64,000 nt of DNA from Sphingomonas sp. NFR04 (GTDB taxonomy: Bacteria; Pseudomonadota; Alphaproteobacteria; Sphingomonadales; Sphingomonadaceae): NCBI RefSeq assembly GCF_900114095.1, contig NZ_FORV01000002.1:1-64000 (forward strand), written 5' to 3'. The translations under genes were made by a program, and so were the position numbers. Shown here piece by piece: positions 27,045-34,681 of this stretch (positions are counted from its first letter, which is position 1; each line of letters starts with the position of its first letter). The notes below the pieces were generated by a model. That model saw only the letters and a list, made by a program, of their open reading frames with translations. It was not told where the DNA came from and did not search any database.

Positions 27045-28202
27045 ATGCAGAAGAAGTTCGAACAGCTCTATAAACTGGACAGCAAGGGTAAGACCCGCGT
27101 CTGGTTCATGGAGCAGGATGGGGCGAAATATCGCACCCACGACGGCATCCTGGGCGGCACCGTCAAGGCGTCGAGCTGGCGCACCGCGAAGGCGACGAAT
27201 GTCGGTCGCAGCAACGAGCGCACCCCGATCGCCCAGGCCTCATTCGAGATCGACGCCGCCTACGTGAAGCAGCTGAAGGGCGCCTATTACGACAACGTCG
27301 CCGACATCCACCTGGGCTGCCGCTACACCGAGCCGATGCTCGCGGAGACCTACAAGTCGTTCGAGCCCGGCGACGCTCAGCCCAAGCTCGACGGCGCGCG
27401 CTGCATCATGAAGGCCGCCGGCGGCTTCTCTCGCGAAGGCGAGGCGCTGCCGGGCGCCGCGCACATCCGAGCAGCGCTCGATGCGATATTCGAGAAGGCG
27501 CCGAACCTGATGCTCGATGGCGAGCTCTACAATCACGAGCTGCGCGAGAACTTCAATGAGCTGATGAGCCTCATCAAGAAGGGTTCGCCGCCGGCCGAGC
27601 GCGCCGCGGAGATCGAAGCGACGATCCAGTACCACGTCTACGACATCCCCTCGATGGTAGGCGTGCCCTGGGAAGCGCGGCGCGACAAGCTCCGTGCGTT
27701 GATCAAGGCGATCAACCACCCCTCGATCGTCTATGTCGAGGCGCTCCCGGTCAACACGCCGGAGCAGTTCGACGAGCTGCACGTCCACTGGTGCGGCGCC
27801 GGCTTCGAGGGATCGATGTTCCGCAAGCGCGACGGTCTCTACGAGCAGGGCAAGCGCTCGAAGAACCTGCAGAAGCGCAAGGACTTCGACGACGCCGAGT
27901 TCGACATCATCCCGGGCGGCATCGAGGAAGGTGAGGGGAACTGGGCAGGGGCCGCAAAGCGCGTGATCTGCTGGCTGCCGAACGCCGACCGTTCGATCGA
28001 CCTCAGCGACGACAAGGCGCGGAAGGCAAACACCTTCGAGGCCGGTCTTCGCGGCAAGTATCCGGCGAACGCCAAGCTCTTCGCCGAGCGTGACCAGCAC
28101 AAGGTCGTGACGGTGCGCTTCTTCGGCTGGACCCCCAGCGAGATCCCCAAGCCGCGCTTCGGCGTGGCGACCAAGTTCCACGGCGCCGCGCGGACGCTGT
28201 GA
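27045..28202 (+). CDS. ATP-dependent DNA ligase (phage type)
   Basis: A 385-residue ligase that seals nicks through a lysine-AMP intermediate. Residues ~1-85 form a WGR-like N-terminal domain (VWFMEQDGAKY...NVGRSNERTP) found in some phage ligases. Nucleotidyltransferase motifs follow: KLDGAR (motif I, Lys ~115), DGELYNHE (III), YHVYDI (IIIa), EGSMFRKRDGLY (IV) and KNLQKRK (V). GAAGGA precedes the ATG. First gene of the rightward operon; it would act in repair or Okazaki-fragment joining. Confidence 0.92.
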   Translation: MQKKFEQLYKLDSKGKTRVWFMEQDGAKYRTHDGILGGTVKASSWRTAKATNVGRSNERTPIAQASFEIDAAYVKQLKGAYYDNVADIHLGCRYTEPMLAETYKSFEPGDAQPKLDGARCIMKAAGGFSREGEALPGAAHIRAALDAIFEKAPNLMLDGELYNHELRENFNELMSLIKKGSPPAERAAEIEATIQYHVYDIPSMVGVPWEARRDKLRALIKAINHPSIVYVEALPVNTPEQFDELHVHWCGAGFEGSMFRKRDGLYEQGKRSKNLQKRKDFDDAEFDIIPGGIEEGEGNWAGAAKRVICWLPNADRSIDLSDDKARKANTFEAGLRGKYPANAKLFAERDQHKVVTVRFFGWTPSEIPKPRFGVATKFHGAARTL

Positions 28203-28209
28203 TCAACCA

Positions 28210-28229
28210 GCCCGGCCTCGCGGCCGGGC
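28210..28229 (+). terminator. GC-rich hairpin after the ligase gene
   Basis: Perfect 8-bp stem GCCCGGCC/GGCCGGGC with a TCGC loop, 8 bases after the ligase stop. There is no U run, so it may be an RNA-stability or processing hairpin rather than a full terminator; genes continue downstream in the same direction. Confidence 0.55.
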
Positions 28230-28248
28230 CACAACCCGAGAGAAGATA

Positions 28249-28494
28249 ATGCTGAAGCGGTTCATCAACTGGCTGGCGCGCAAGACGCCGCAATACAAGG
28301 CGCTCGAGGCCAATCGCGACGAGTGGCGCGACGACTACCTCGAAATGTGCGCACGTCGCAGCACCTGGGAGAAGAAGGCCAGGGGCTACCAGGACGTCCT
28401 GGTGGAGATCACCGGCTCGATCGAGAGCATCACCACGCCCAACGGCACGCTGCGCAAGATCCGCCGCATGGCGAACGAAGGCCTCGCCGGCTGA
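28249..28494 (+). CDS. hypothetical 81-residue helical protein
   Basis: Not recognised. Mostly charged helix (NRDEWRDDYLEMCARRSTWE) with a hydrophobic first ten residues (MLKRFINWLA). A GAGAAG ribosome site precedes the ATG. The stop overlaps the next start by one base (TGATG), a coupling used throughout this operon. Confidence 0.7.
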   Translation: MLKRFINWLARKTPQYKALEANRDEWRDDYLEMCARRSTWEKKARGYQDVLVEITGSIESITTPNGTLRKIRRMANEGLAG

Positions 28495-28733
28495 TGGCCA
28501 GCGTGCCGCCATCGGTCGCGCAGGCGATCCAGGACCACGTCTTGGACTTCGAGCGAGAGACCAAGAACAACGGAAATCCGCCGTTCTATATGCGCGATCT
28601 GACGGCCGCGGTGCTGGCCAAGGTGGTAGCGGCGCCGGATAGCCCGGGCCGTATCCTCCGCATGTTAAAGCGCCAGGGCTTCGTCGACTATCGCGTCGAA
28701 GATCGCGCGCGTTCGCTGTATCGGTTTGTCTGA
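28494..28733 (+). CDS. small putative winged-helix protein
   Basis: 79 residues. PFYMRDLTAAVLAKVVA, then GRILRMLKRQGFVDYRVED and RSLYRFV give a helix-helix-strand-strand order that resembles a compact winged helix. The fold call is an inference. Coupled to both neighbours by TGATG overlaps. Confidence 0.6.
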   Translation: MASVPPSVAQAIQDHVLDFERETKNNGNPPFYMRDLTAAVLAKVVAAPDSPGRILRMLKRQGFVDYRVEDRARSLYRFV

Positions 28734-29293
28734 TGACTGTGTCGAGCAACACACACGCAATTTTGCGGTCTCACTCATTCGCGAAGCTGATGCGATATGC
28801 TGATCGACAAGCTCTCGTGTTTCTGACGCGCGACGAGACCGGGTCGCTGAAGATCATCGTGCAGCTGTGGTGCGTTCGCGAAGACAATCAGCTGCGCATT
28901 TCGCTCGCGGTCGACGGCGCCGACGATGAGGTGATCGCCCAGGGCTTTCACACCCTGGACGAAGCCCAGCTGAAGCGAACGCTGGACGAGCTCGGCGTCG
29001 ACAAGACGCTGGCGCAGCTCGAACAAGCAGCCCTGCCGCCGGCTGTTACGAACGCACAGCCGGCTGCTGATAGCGAGCCGAGGGTCTACTTCGACTGCGG
29101 CCAGTGCGGCGAAATCGGAAAGGTGGCCGACCTGAAGCAGCACGCCACCCGCCCCATGCCGGACGATATCGGGTTCTGTCCGAAGTGCCGCGTAGAGGTC
29201 GACGACGTCCTGAACGAAACGGAGGTGCGCGAGCGGCTCAGGGAATACGACGAGGACCCGGACGCGTTTCTCGCGAAGCTCGGGGCTGGTTGA
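28733..29293 (+). CDS. hypothetical protein with C-terminal zinc ribbon
   Basis: 186 residues. Residues 1-90 are a mixed alpha/beta domain (RQALVFLTRDETGSLKIIVQ). An Ala/Pro linker leads to a zinc-ribbon-like CGQCGEIG...CPKC (two C-x2-C pairs, ~residues 122-150). Likely a nucleic-acid or protein-binding accessory factor; function unknown. Confidence 0.7.
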   Translation: MTVSSNTHAILRSHSFAKLMRYADRQALVFLTRDETGSLKIIVQLWCVREDNQLRISLAVDGADDEVIAQGFHTLDEAQLKRTLDELGVDKTLAQLEQAALPPAVTNAQPAADSEPRVYFDCGQCGEIGKVADLKQHATRPMPDDIGFCPKCRVEVDDVLNETEVRERLREYDEDPDAFLAKLGAG

Positions 29294-29907
29294 TGACCGA
29301 TCGCGGCATTCTGATGCTGAAGCCGATAGGCAGCGTGCCGCGCGACGGGCGCACTGTCGGGGTGTTCTGCCCCGGCGAGACGCCGGAGCACGTCTCCTGC
29401 CGCTGGTCGAGCGCGCCCAACGAGGATGGTACCGTCGCGTGGGAGGGGTTGATGTTCGTCGAGCCGATGCTCGCCGACGTTTGCCCTGACGGCCCGCAGA
29501 ACGCGACCCACTGGTACGATCTGCCGAGCATCGAGACCCAGTTGGTAAACCCGGCGTGGAAGTCGGAGCGAGAGATGCTTCGGGAGTCCTACGAGCAGGA
29601 GTTCGGCCGCCCGCGCGACAAGACCTGGCTCGGCGAGCTCGAGCCTCATGAACGCTTCACCCAAGAACAGCGGGCCGTGCTGATGGAGCGGCAGCTGCGG
29701 GCGGATGCGGCCGACGTCTACTGGTTCGTTCAGTTGGAGCGCCAGACTGATGATATCCGCAATCCTCTGCGCTCCGGCTACCGCAAGATTTCGGCGCCCT
29801 GTCCGGTGCTGCAGGACTTCCGGCCGGAGCGGGGTGACGCCTACATCGTCGTGCCTTCCGGCAACATTCAGCGCGCCGAGTGGTCGGTGCAAGGCGAGCC
29901 AAGCTGA
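29293..29907 (+). CDS. hypothetical 204-residue protein
   Basis: Not recognised. Starts with TGATG coupling to the preceding gene. N-terminal beta-rich segment (GRTVGVFCPGETPEHVSCRW), tryptophan-rich middle, C-terminal AYIVVPSGNIQRAEW. It ends by overlapping the ATG of the SLOG-like gene. Confidence 0.65.
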   Translation: MTDRGILMLKPIGSVPRDGRTVGVFCPGETPEHVSCRWSSAPNEDGTVAWEGLMFVEPMLADVCPDGPQNATHWYDLPSIETQLVNPAWKSEREMLRESYEQEFGRPRDKTWLGELEPHERFTQEQRAVLMERQLRADAADVYWFVQLERQTDDIRNPLRSGYRKISAPCPVLQDFRPERGDAYIVVPSGNIQRAEWSVQGEPS

Positions 29908-30305
29908 TGCGCGTCCTGGTCACCGGCGGCCGGTACTTCAACCTGGTCGACGAGGTTCATCGGGTGCTCAGCCGCGTCCACCAGAAGCACGGCATCGAAG
30001 AGCTCGGAGAGGGCTGGGCGACGGGGGCCGACGAGCTATGCCGCCTTTGGGCGCTTGCTCACGGGATACCCGTCGCCAGCTATGAGGCGAACTGGAAGAC
30101 GTTCGGCGGCCGGGCAGGGATCATGCGCAATGCATCGATGCTGCGCGCGTTCAAGCCCGACCTTGCGATCGCATTTCCTGGCGGGGATGGCACCCGTGAC
30201 ATGCGGTACCGGCTGCGCGAAGCTCGCGTTCCCACGATGGTGGGACGCTTCACCGACACGAGCGAGACCGCTCTAGCCTGGGATCTGTGGCGCCCCGGGC
30301 ATTGA
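29907..30305 (+). CDS. SLOG-family (DUF2493/YspA-like) nucleotide-binding protein
   Basis: 132 residues. MRVLVTGGRYF at the start, EGWATGADELCRLWA (~residue 38) and LAIAFPGGDGTRDMRYR (~87) are the Rossmann-like SLOG core that binds nucleotide-derived ligands. DUF2493 proteins are common in phages and mobile elements; a role in sensing or processing a nucleotide is likely, but the substrate is unknown. Confidence 0.85.
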   Translation: MRVLVTGGRYFNLVDEVHRVLSRVHQKHGIEELGEGWATGADELCRLWALAHGIPVASYEANWKTFGGRAGIMRNASMLRAFKPDLAIAFPGGDGTRDMRYRLREARVPTMVGRFTDTSETALAWDLWRPGH

Positions 30306-30325
30306 TCCGCCACCGCAATTCGCTG

Positions 30326-30354
30326 TTGCGCTGACAGCGTGTGCGTTTTAACAC
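30326..30354 (+). promoter_or_regulatory. candidate promoter for the lipoprotein gene
   Basis: TTGCGC (30326-30331), 17-base spacer, TAACAC (30349-30354). The -10 region lies in an inverted repeat (GTGTG...CACAC), a possible operator. Confidence 0.55.
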
Positions 30355-30377
30355 ACACCAACATTCACGAGGTTCAA

Positions 30378-30686
30378 ATGCGAAAGATCTTCAAGGCTTC
30401 CATGTTCGCCGCCGCGGTTCTCCTGGCCGCATCGCCGCTCGCCGGGTGCTCGGACGCGCGCATCGCAAAATTCCAGGCGCTCGGCACGCCGGCGCGGGTC
30501 ACCTGCTACTCAGGCGGACGCGTCATCCTCGACGACTTCTCGACCGGCAAGGTGCTCAGCGAGAGCGAGAGTGACGGCATCTACTTCAACTCGCGCACGA
30601 CCGGTCGCCTGATCGAAACCAGCGCCGACTGCGTCATCGACCACATGACCGCGGTGCCCGCCGGCTGGACACCGGTGCTACCGTGA
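30378..30686 (+). CDS. small lipoprotein
   Basis: 102 residues. Signal peptide MRKIFKASMFAAAVLLAAS ends in the lipobox LAGC, so the mature protein starts with a lipidated Cys near residue 24. The mature part is a small beta-rich domain. GAGGTT lies before the ATG. A surface lipoprotein in a phage accessory region could block superinfection, an inference only. Confidence 0.75.
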   Translation: MRKIFKASMFAAAVLLAASPLAGCSDARIAKFQALGTPARVTCYSGGRVILDDFSTGKVLSESESDGIYFNSRTTGRLIETSADCVIDHMTAVPAGWTPVLP

Positions 30687-30904
30687 GCGGTAGCCCAACC
30701 GAGCTTGAGGCTGTCGTCTACCGTGAGATCAAGCGGTCCGGCGCCCGCGGGGCAACTCTGGACGACGTTGTTCTGGTCACGCAGCTGGATAAGGTGACTG
30801 CTTCCCCTCGCTTCCGGCCGCTCGAAAACAAGGGGCTCATCAAGCGCGCCGGGAAGCGACCTGGCGCCGCGGGGCGAGGTCAGACGGTATGGGTGACGGC
30901 TTGA
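30683..30904 (+). CDS. small putative winged-helix protein
   Basis: 73 residues from a GTG that overlaps the lipoprotein stop. The pattern YREIKRSGARGATLDDVVL, FRPLENKGLIKRAGKR and QTVWVTA fits a winged helix-turn-helix, possibly a regulator of this operon. Family not identified. Confidence 0.6.
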   Translation: MSGSPTELEAVVYREIKRSGARGATLDDVVLVTQLDKVTASPRFRPLENKGLIKRAGKRPGAAGRGQTVWVTA

Positions 30905-31203
30905 GCGGCGGGGCCGAAGACCTGCTTGACGCCGAGGTCGACGAGCTCCTGAAAGAGCTCGCGGCCACGGAGCAAAAGGCGAGGGCAAGCGATCTCTACC
31001 GCCAGTTCATGGCGCTACCGGATGAGCAGAAACGCGCGTGGGCGGAGATGATCATGCCTAGCATGATGCCGCGGTTTTTCGAGCCGATGAAGATGGACAT
31101 CAGCTCGGAGCGTGAGAGCGACAGCTTCAGGTATCGCATGGACTGGAGCTTCGCGCCGGTGGTGCGTCACCCTAGGTCGATCGTGAGCATCCAGAGCGTA
31201 TGA
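30889..31203 (+). CDS. hypothetical 104-residue protein
   Basis: Not recognised. Acidic helical N-terminus (LLDAEVDELLKELAATEQKA), Met-rich centre (MIMPSMMPRFFEPM). Overlaps the previous gene by 16 bases and the next by 4 (ATGA). Confidence 0.6.
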   Translation: MGDGLSGGAEDLLDAEVDELLKELAATEQKARASDLYRQFMALPDEQKRAWAEMIMPSMMPRFFEPMKMDISSERESDSFRYRMDWSFAPVVRHPRSIVSIQSV

Positions 31204-31511
31204 AGACGCTGCGGCCCGAGAGCCCACCCGGCGGCGTCCGCTATCGACTGAGCTTCACCAAGCCCGGCGAGATGGAGAACGGCCGCGCCTGCCGGGTCTA
31301 CTGCGAGGAGGAAGAGGCTGACGAGTGCATCGTCGAGCTGAGCGGCGTTCGCTGGACCGACTGGCGTTTCGGGCGCAGCGAACGCGACCCGAAGCAATGG
31401 GATAGCGATCTCCAGTATCTCCTCGACGCCTTCCAGCACGCGTTCGCCCAGGGCGTCACTCACCAGAAGAACCAGATCCGCGACCAGCTGCGGGAATTGA
31501 TAGGTCTATGA
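31200..31511 (+). CDS. hypothetical 103-residue protein
   Basis: Not recognised. Acidic, with CEEEEADECIVELSG and a C-terminal helix (QKNQIRDQLRELIGL). ATGA overlaps on both sides place it in a coupled operon. Confidence 0.6.
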   Translation: MKTLRPESPPGGVRYRLSFTKPGEMENGRACRVYCEEEEADECIVELSGVRWTDWRFGRSERDPKQWDSDLQYLLDAFQHAFAQGVTHQKNQIRDQLRELIGL

Positions 31512-31900
31512 CGCACAACGAGGGCAACACGAAATACCGCCTGCAGCGGCTCATGGCGTCCCGTCAGTGGCTGATCCGTGCGGAGACGTTCATCGCCGGA
31601 AAGCCACAGCCCCTGATCCATATCGAGAAAATCACGGATGTTGGCCAGGACGAGGAAGGCGCGCTCGTCGAGGGACTGCAGCGCCTGCGGCCAAAAGTGA
31701 AGCGCGGCGAGGAGCTCGCCTTGGGGCGAGACGTCTCTCTTCCGCCGGACCCGGTCGTCGATCGGATCGTCGCCCGAGAGCGCGCGCAGCGGGAGAAGGC
31801 CGAGGAAGCTCGCCGACGCGCGCTGGACGAAGCGCAAGCTCACCGTGAAGCAGCTGCTCGGCAGCTCGATGAAGCCAATCCGATGTGGGGGATGTTCTGA
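31508..31900 (+). CDS. hypothetical protein with C-terminal NPMWGMF tail
   Basis: 130 residues. A short N-terminal domain, then a long charged helix (RAQREKAEEARRRALDEAQA) that probably forms a coiled coil, then the exact C-terminus NPMWGMF. This aromatic tail recurs on at least seven unrelated proteins in the leftward genes and looks like a docking tag. The next gene starts in the TGATG overlap. Confidence 0.7.
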   Translation: MTHNEGNTKYRLQRLMASRQWLIRAETFIAGKPQPLIHIEKITDVGQDEEGALVEGLQRLRPKVKRGEELALGRDVSLPPDPVVDRIVARERAQREKAEEARRRALDEAQAHREAAARQLDEANPMWGMF

Positions 31901-32127
31901 TGGCCTCAAACCTCATCTGTGACACGGGCCGACACACCCTGTCGACCGAAGCGATCAACCGCCACTGCCATCACTGCGTGATGGAAGCCGCACGGCAGCG
32001 TTGCATCGAACGCGGGGAGGGGTGGCGCTGGGGCGTCGAGACGATCGTGGTAGAGGTCAACCGCGACGACGCGGCCGCCTTCCGTGTGCTGGTGGGCAGC
32101 TTCCGCAACGCGAGGATCCTGACATGA
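31900..32127 (+). CDS. small Cys/His-rich protein
   Basis: 75 residues. Cys and His residues in ICDTGRHTLST and NRHCHHC could bind a metal. A short beta-alpha-beta tail follows (VETIVVEVNRDDAAAFRVLV). Not recognised. Coupled to the tailed protein upstream by TGATG. Confidence 0.6.
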   Translation: MASNLICDTGRHTLSTEAINRHCHHCVMEAARQRCIERGEGWRWGVETIVVEVNRDDAAAFRVLVGSFRNARILT

Positions 32128-32369
32128 TCACGATGGAGGAGAAGGCTGCGGCCTGGATCGTAACCGCACGACACATGCTTCGACTGAACTCGGCCGGGCC
32201 GCTGCACGCGGTGATCGAGGACGGGAACGTCGACGACGAGCACCTTTGTGCCGCGCTGGAAGACCCGGCGCTCACAGAGGCAGAGCGCCACTTCGCGACC
32301 ATGTTCCTGCAGTGCTTCACCGCCGACGAGCGCGTGGCCATCTACGAGCTGACCACCGGCGCCAGCTGA
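32124..32369 (+). CDS. hypothetical 81-residue protein
   Basis: Not recognised. All-helical pattern (EEKAAAWIVTARHMLRL, ERHFATMFLQCF). Starts in an ATGA overlap with the upstream gene. Confidence 0.6.
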   Translation: MITMEEKAAAWIVTARHMLRLNSAGPLHAVIEDGNVDDEHLCAALEDPALTEAERHFATMFLQCFTADERVAIYELTTGAS

Positions 32370-32446
32370 GGCGTCGAGAGCAATGCCCTCTTTGTGTCAT
32401 GTTCGCTCGCTGCTACCTCCAGGTCTCCCAAAATGAGGAGAGAGCG

Positions 32447-32638
32447 ATGGATAAGCAGCAGATCGCGGACATGCTGGAGAAGATCGACGCCAACCTGAAG
32501 TTCATGTTTGGTGAGGCGGCGCGTCTCGCCGGGTCTCCCAAGGAAGGCTTGGGCCGATACGAGATGTGGGACGACAAGACCGGGGAGAAGATGCCCGACC
32601 TGGTCGAGCTGGCCGCAGCGGTGCGCAATCTTCCTTGA
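32447..32638 (+). CDS. hypothetical 63-residue protein
   Basis: Not recognised. Two helices (KQQIADMLEKIDANLKFMFG, PDLVELAAAVRNL). Strong ribosome site GAGGAGAG, so it is probably well translated despite its size. Confidence 0.6.
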   Translation: MDKQQIADMLEKIDANLKFMFGEAARLAGSPKEGLGRYEMWDDKTGEKMPDLVELAAAVRNLP

Positions 32639-32778
32639 TGGCCAGACCCCGCCGGCCCTATCTGTGTCGGCGGGGTCAGACAGCAACGAATCGGGCCGAG
32701 CCATGTGCCGATCGTCGCGTTTTCCCTGCGCCCGCACTCAACCGTTCGTTGACTTCTGCGTTGTACCACCGATATTGA

Positions 32779-32800
32779 CGTAACGGTCAATACCGTTACG
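32779..32800. promoter_or_regulatory. palindromic operator of the Fic/Doc toxin-antitoxin pair
   Basis: Perfect 9-bp arms CGTAACGGT / ACCGTTACG with a CAAT spacer. It sits just after a plausible promoter (TTGACT at 32749, 17-base spacer, ATATTG at 32772) and 22 bases before the antitoxin ATG. A second palindrome (ATTGAC...GTCAAT) overlaps it. Autoregulation by the antitoxin is the expected use. Confidence 0.65.
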
Positions 32801-32822
32801 GTCACAGCGCTAGGAGGGCGAA

Positions 32823-32969
32823 ATGGCTACCAAGTTCATTGCTGGCGACGCCACCACGACCCGCCGCAAGCGCGTCGCGCGCCCGACCGGCAAGCGCGTC
32901 GATATCGGCAAGGTGGTGAGCGACATGCACGATCGCTACCCGACCGTTATGGCGCACCTCGCTGAATGA
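32823..32969 (+). CDS. antitoxin of a Fic/Doc toxin pair
   Basis: A 48-residue protein (starts MATKFIAGDA, ends VMAHLAE). A basic N-terminal half (TTTRRKRVARPTGKRVDIG) could bind the palindromic operator. The C-terminal helix would occupy the toxin. AGGAGG lies before the ATG. The stop overlaps the toxin start (ATGA). Identity rests on position and size; it is not a standard Phd sequence. Confidence 0.75.
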   Translation: MATKFIAGDATTTRRKRVARPTGKRVDIGKVVSDMHDRYPTVMAHLAE

Positions 32970-33613
32970 GTGAGCCGCTCTGGCTCACTACGAGCGAGAT
33001 AATCGAGATCAATGCACGCATCGTTGCGAGGACGGAAGAGCCCTCGTTTGTAAAGGATTGGCCGGCGCTTGAGAGCGCGGCTGACCGGCCTCGCAACGCA
33101 TATGGCTACGGGCAAGATGACATTGCCTACCTGGCCGCGATGACGTGCGTTGCGATCGCCCAGAACCACCCGTTCATGCAGGGCAACAAGCGCACGGCGC
33201 TGATCGGAATGCAGGTGTTCCTGCAGAACAACGGCTACAGCTTCAACGCGCCCGACGTGCGCGAGGTCTCCCAGCTCATCTATGACGTGGTCGAGCATCG
33301 CCTCGATGTTGATGGCCTTGCCGACCGCTTCGATCCGTGGATCGAGGAGCTAGGGGAGGGGTATAGCGGCATGGATCTCGGCGACCTGATCGCCGGAATG
33401 CCAGCGCAGTCGTTCTCGATCCACTTCACCGCTGGGAGCAAGTTCGACGGCGGTGGTGAGATCAACCTCACGCCCAAGGGAATGAAAACCATCACTGTAT
33501 CTGTGCTGCGGCAGTCCGTTGACGCCGTTCAACATGAGGCAAGACGGCAAGCCGCCCAAGCGCGCTTCTGGTCCAAGGCAAAAAAGCGGCCGCCGGGCGA
33601 CGAGCCAGCCTAA
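32966..33613 (+). CDS. Fic/Doc-family toxin
   Basis: A 215-residue Fic-fold enzyme. The catalytic motif HPFMQGNKRTAL (~residue 69) has the His and the GNKR anion hole. The lysine after Asn is as in Doc kinases, which phosphorylate EF-Tu, whereas the Gly is more like AMP-transferring Fic enzymes, so the chemistry is uncertain. An ~80-residue C-terminal extension (FSIHFTAGSKFDGGGEINLT, basic tail) goes beyond Doc. Coupled to the antitoxin; ends tail-to-tail with a leftward gene. Confidence 0.88.
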   Translation: MSEPLWLTTSEIIEINARIVARTEEPSFVKDWPALESAADRPRNAYGYGQDDIAYLAAMTCVAIAQNHPFMQGNKRTALIGMQVFLQNNGYSFNAPDVREVSQLIYDVVEHRLDVDGLADRFDPWIEELGEGYSGMDLGDLIAGMPAQSFSIHFTAGSKFDGGGEINLTPKGMKTITVSVLRQSVDAVQHEARRQAAQARFWSKAKKRPPGDEPA

Positions 33614-33900
33614 CGGTGCTTCTTCTTGGCCGACCGCAGCGCGTGGAAGTAGGCGGTCACCACCCGAGTGCCATCCACAGGGCCAGGATCCGGCCGCCGG
33701 GCGGGAACCACGAGCACCTGATCCGATCGGCGGCAGGATGAGCACCTGAAGTGCCGGCTGGCGGCCGGCAGTTCCAGGGGCCAGCCGCGCTGGCGGAATT
33801 GCAGCCAGATGATCGCGTCGATCCGCTCGCCTCGAGCGCAGCGGAAGCACCACACCCTGATGTCCTGTCCCGCCTGGTCTATGGCCTCAATGGTCCGCAT
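33610..33900 (-). CDS. hypothetical protein with a zinc-finger-like CxxC pair
   Basis: 96 residues from the ATG at 33900. WCFRCARGERID and FRCSSCRRSDQVLV provide two C-x2-C pairs about 30 residues apart, a likely treble-clef or ribbon. The open frame continues upstream to 34008, and the start is not well fixed by a ribosome site. It overlaps the Fic stop by 4 bases. Confidence 0.6.
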   Translation of the reverse strand: MRTIEAIDQAGQDIRVWCFRCARGERIDAIIWLQFRQRGWPLELPAASRHFRCSSCRRSDQVLVVPARRPDPGPVDGTRVVTAYFHALRSAKKKHR

Positions 33901-33937
33901 CGGTGGAACATAGACGGAACACTCACGGCCAGCCAGA

Positions 33938-34258
33938 TCAGAAATCGATGTCGCGGCGCTCCATCTCCGAGGCGAGCGCCTCGACCGCCGGCGTTGTGGC
34001 ATCGCCACACGCGGCGGCCGTGCGCTGCCACTGGTCCACGAGTTCCTGGTCCGTTTTCCCGGCGAGCTCGCGGGTCCACTGGTCCAGCTGGTCCTTTGTC
34101 CAAGGGTCCGTCGTCATCCTGGCAGCATGGTCCAGCTGGTCCAGCGAGGCAAGTGGGGCAGGGAGCTCGGCGGTGGATGGCACAAGCGGGCTCATCGGCG
34201 CCTGTGGATGGCAGAGTGATCGGACCACCGGCTGATAGGCGGCATCCGGGTCTAGCAC
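33938..34258 (-). CDS. hypothetical 106-residue protein
   Basis: Not recognised. The C-terminal half is clearly protein-like (DPWTKDQLDQWTRELAGKTD, EALASEMERRDIDF). The start could be a GTG at 34258 or an ATG at 34195. Upstream lie a GCGAGTCGCG direct repeat and an inverted TTGACAG/CTGTCAA pair (34283-34340), possible control sites. Confidence 0.55.
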   Translation of the reverse strand: MLDPDAAYQPVVRSLCHPQAPMSPLVPSTAELPAPLASLDQLDHAARMTTDPWTKDQLDQWTRELAGKTDQELVDQWQRTAAACGDATTPAVEALASEMERRDIDF

Positions 34259-34457
34259 TTGACGCGTTTTCTAGGACCTCCTCCTTGACAGCACTCCGAT
34301 GGTTGCGAGTCGCGGTCGATGCGAGTCGCGCTTCTGTCAAGCAAACGCGACACTGTCTCTAGAGCGTTTTAAGCTACGCTAGAGCGCATAAACGAAAAAG
34401 AGCTAGTGCGACCGCTCTAGCTCTTTGATCGTGCTCTAGCGCGCGTCGTAGCGCATT

Positions 34458-34607
34458 CTAGCGTATGCTGCTAACCGCATTGCGAAGCTTGCGCGCAGCG
34501 GTGCGAACCGCGCGGTTATCGCTAGAGCAATCGCGTGCGATGATAGCGCGAGCGTTAGCGCACTTGCGAAGTGCGGTGCGAACCTTGCGCTTGTCAGTGC
34601 GAGACAT
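34458..34607 (-). CDS. 49-residue basic protein
   Basis: Starts MSRTDKRKVRTALRK and has about 13 Arg/Lys in 49 residues, suggesting nucleic-acid binding. GAGG lies before the ATG. It is the second gene after the 294-residue protein at 34682-35566 and shares its strange base composition: no GGC or GCC at all. Not recognised. Confidence 0.6.
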   Translation of the reverse strand: MSRTDKRKVRTALRKCANARAIIARDCSSDNRAVRTAARKLRNAVSSIR

Positions 34608-34649
34608 AATCAAACCTCAGTAATAGCGTTGGTGCGGTGCGTAGCAGGT

Positions 34650-34673
34650 AGGTGCGCACCGAAGTGCGCACCT
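34650..34673 (-). terminator. 10-bp UUCG-loop hairpin
   Basis: Perfect stem AGGTGCGCAC/GTGCGCACCT; on the minus-strand RNA the loop is UUCG, the extra-stable tetraloop. It lies 9 bases after the stop at 34682. Without a U tract it more likely blocks 3' decay or separates expression of the two genes. Confidence 0.55.
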
Positions 34674-34681
34674 TGTTAGCT

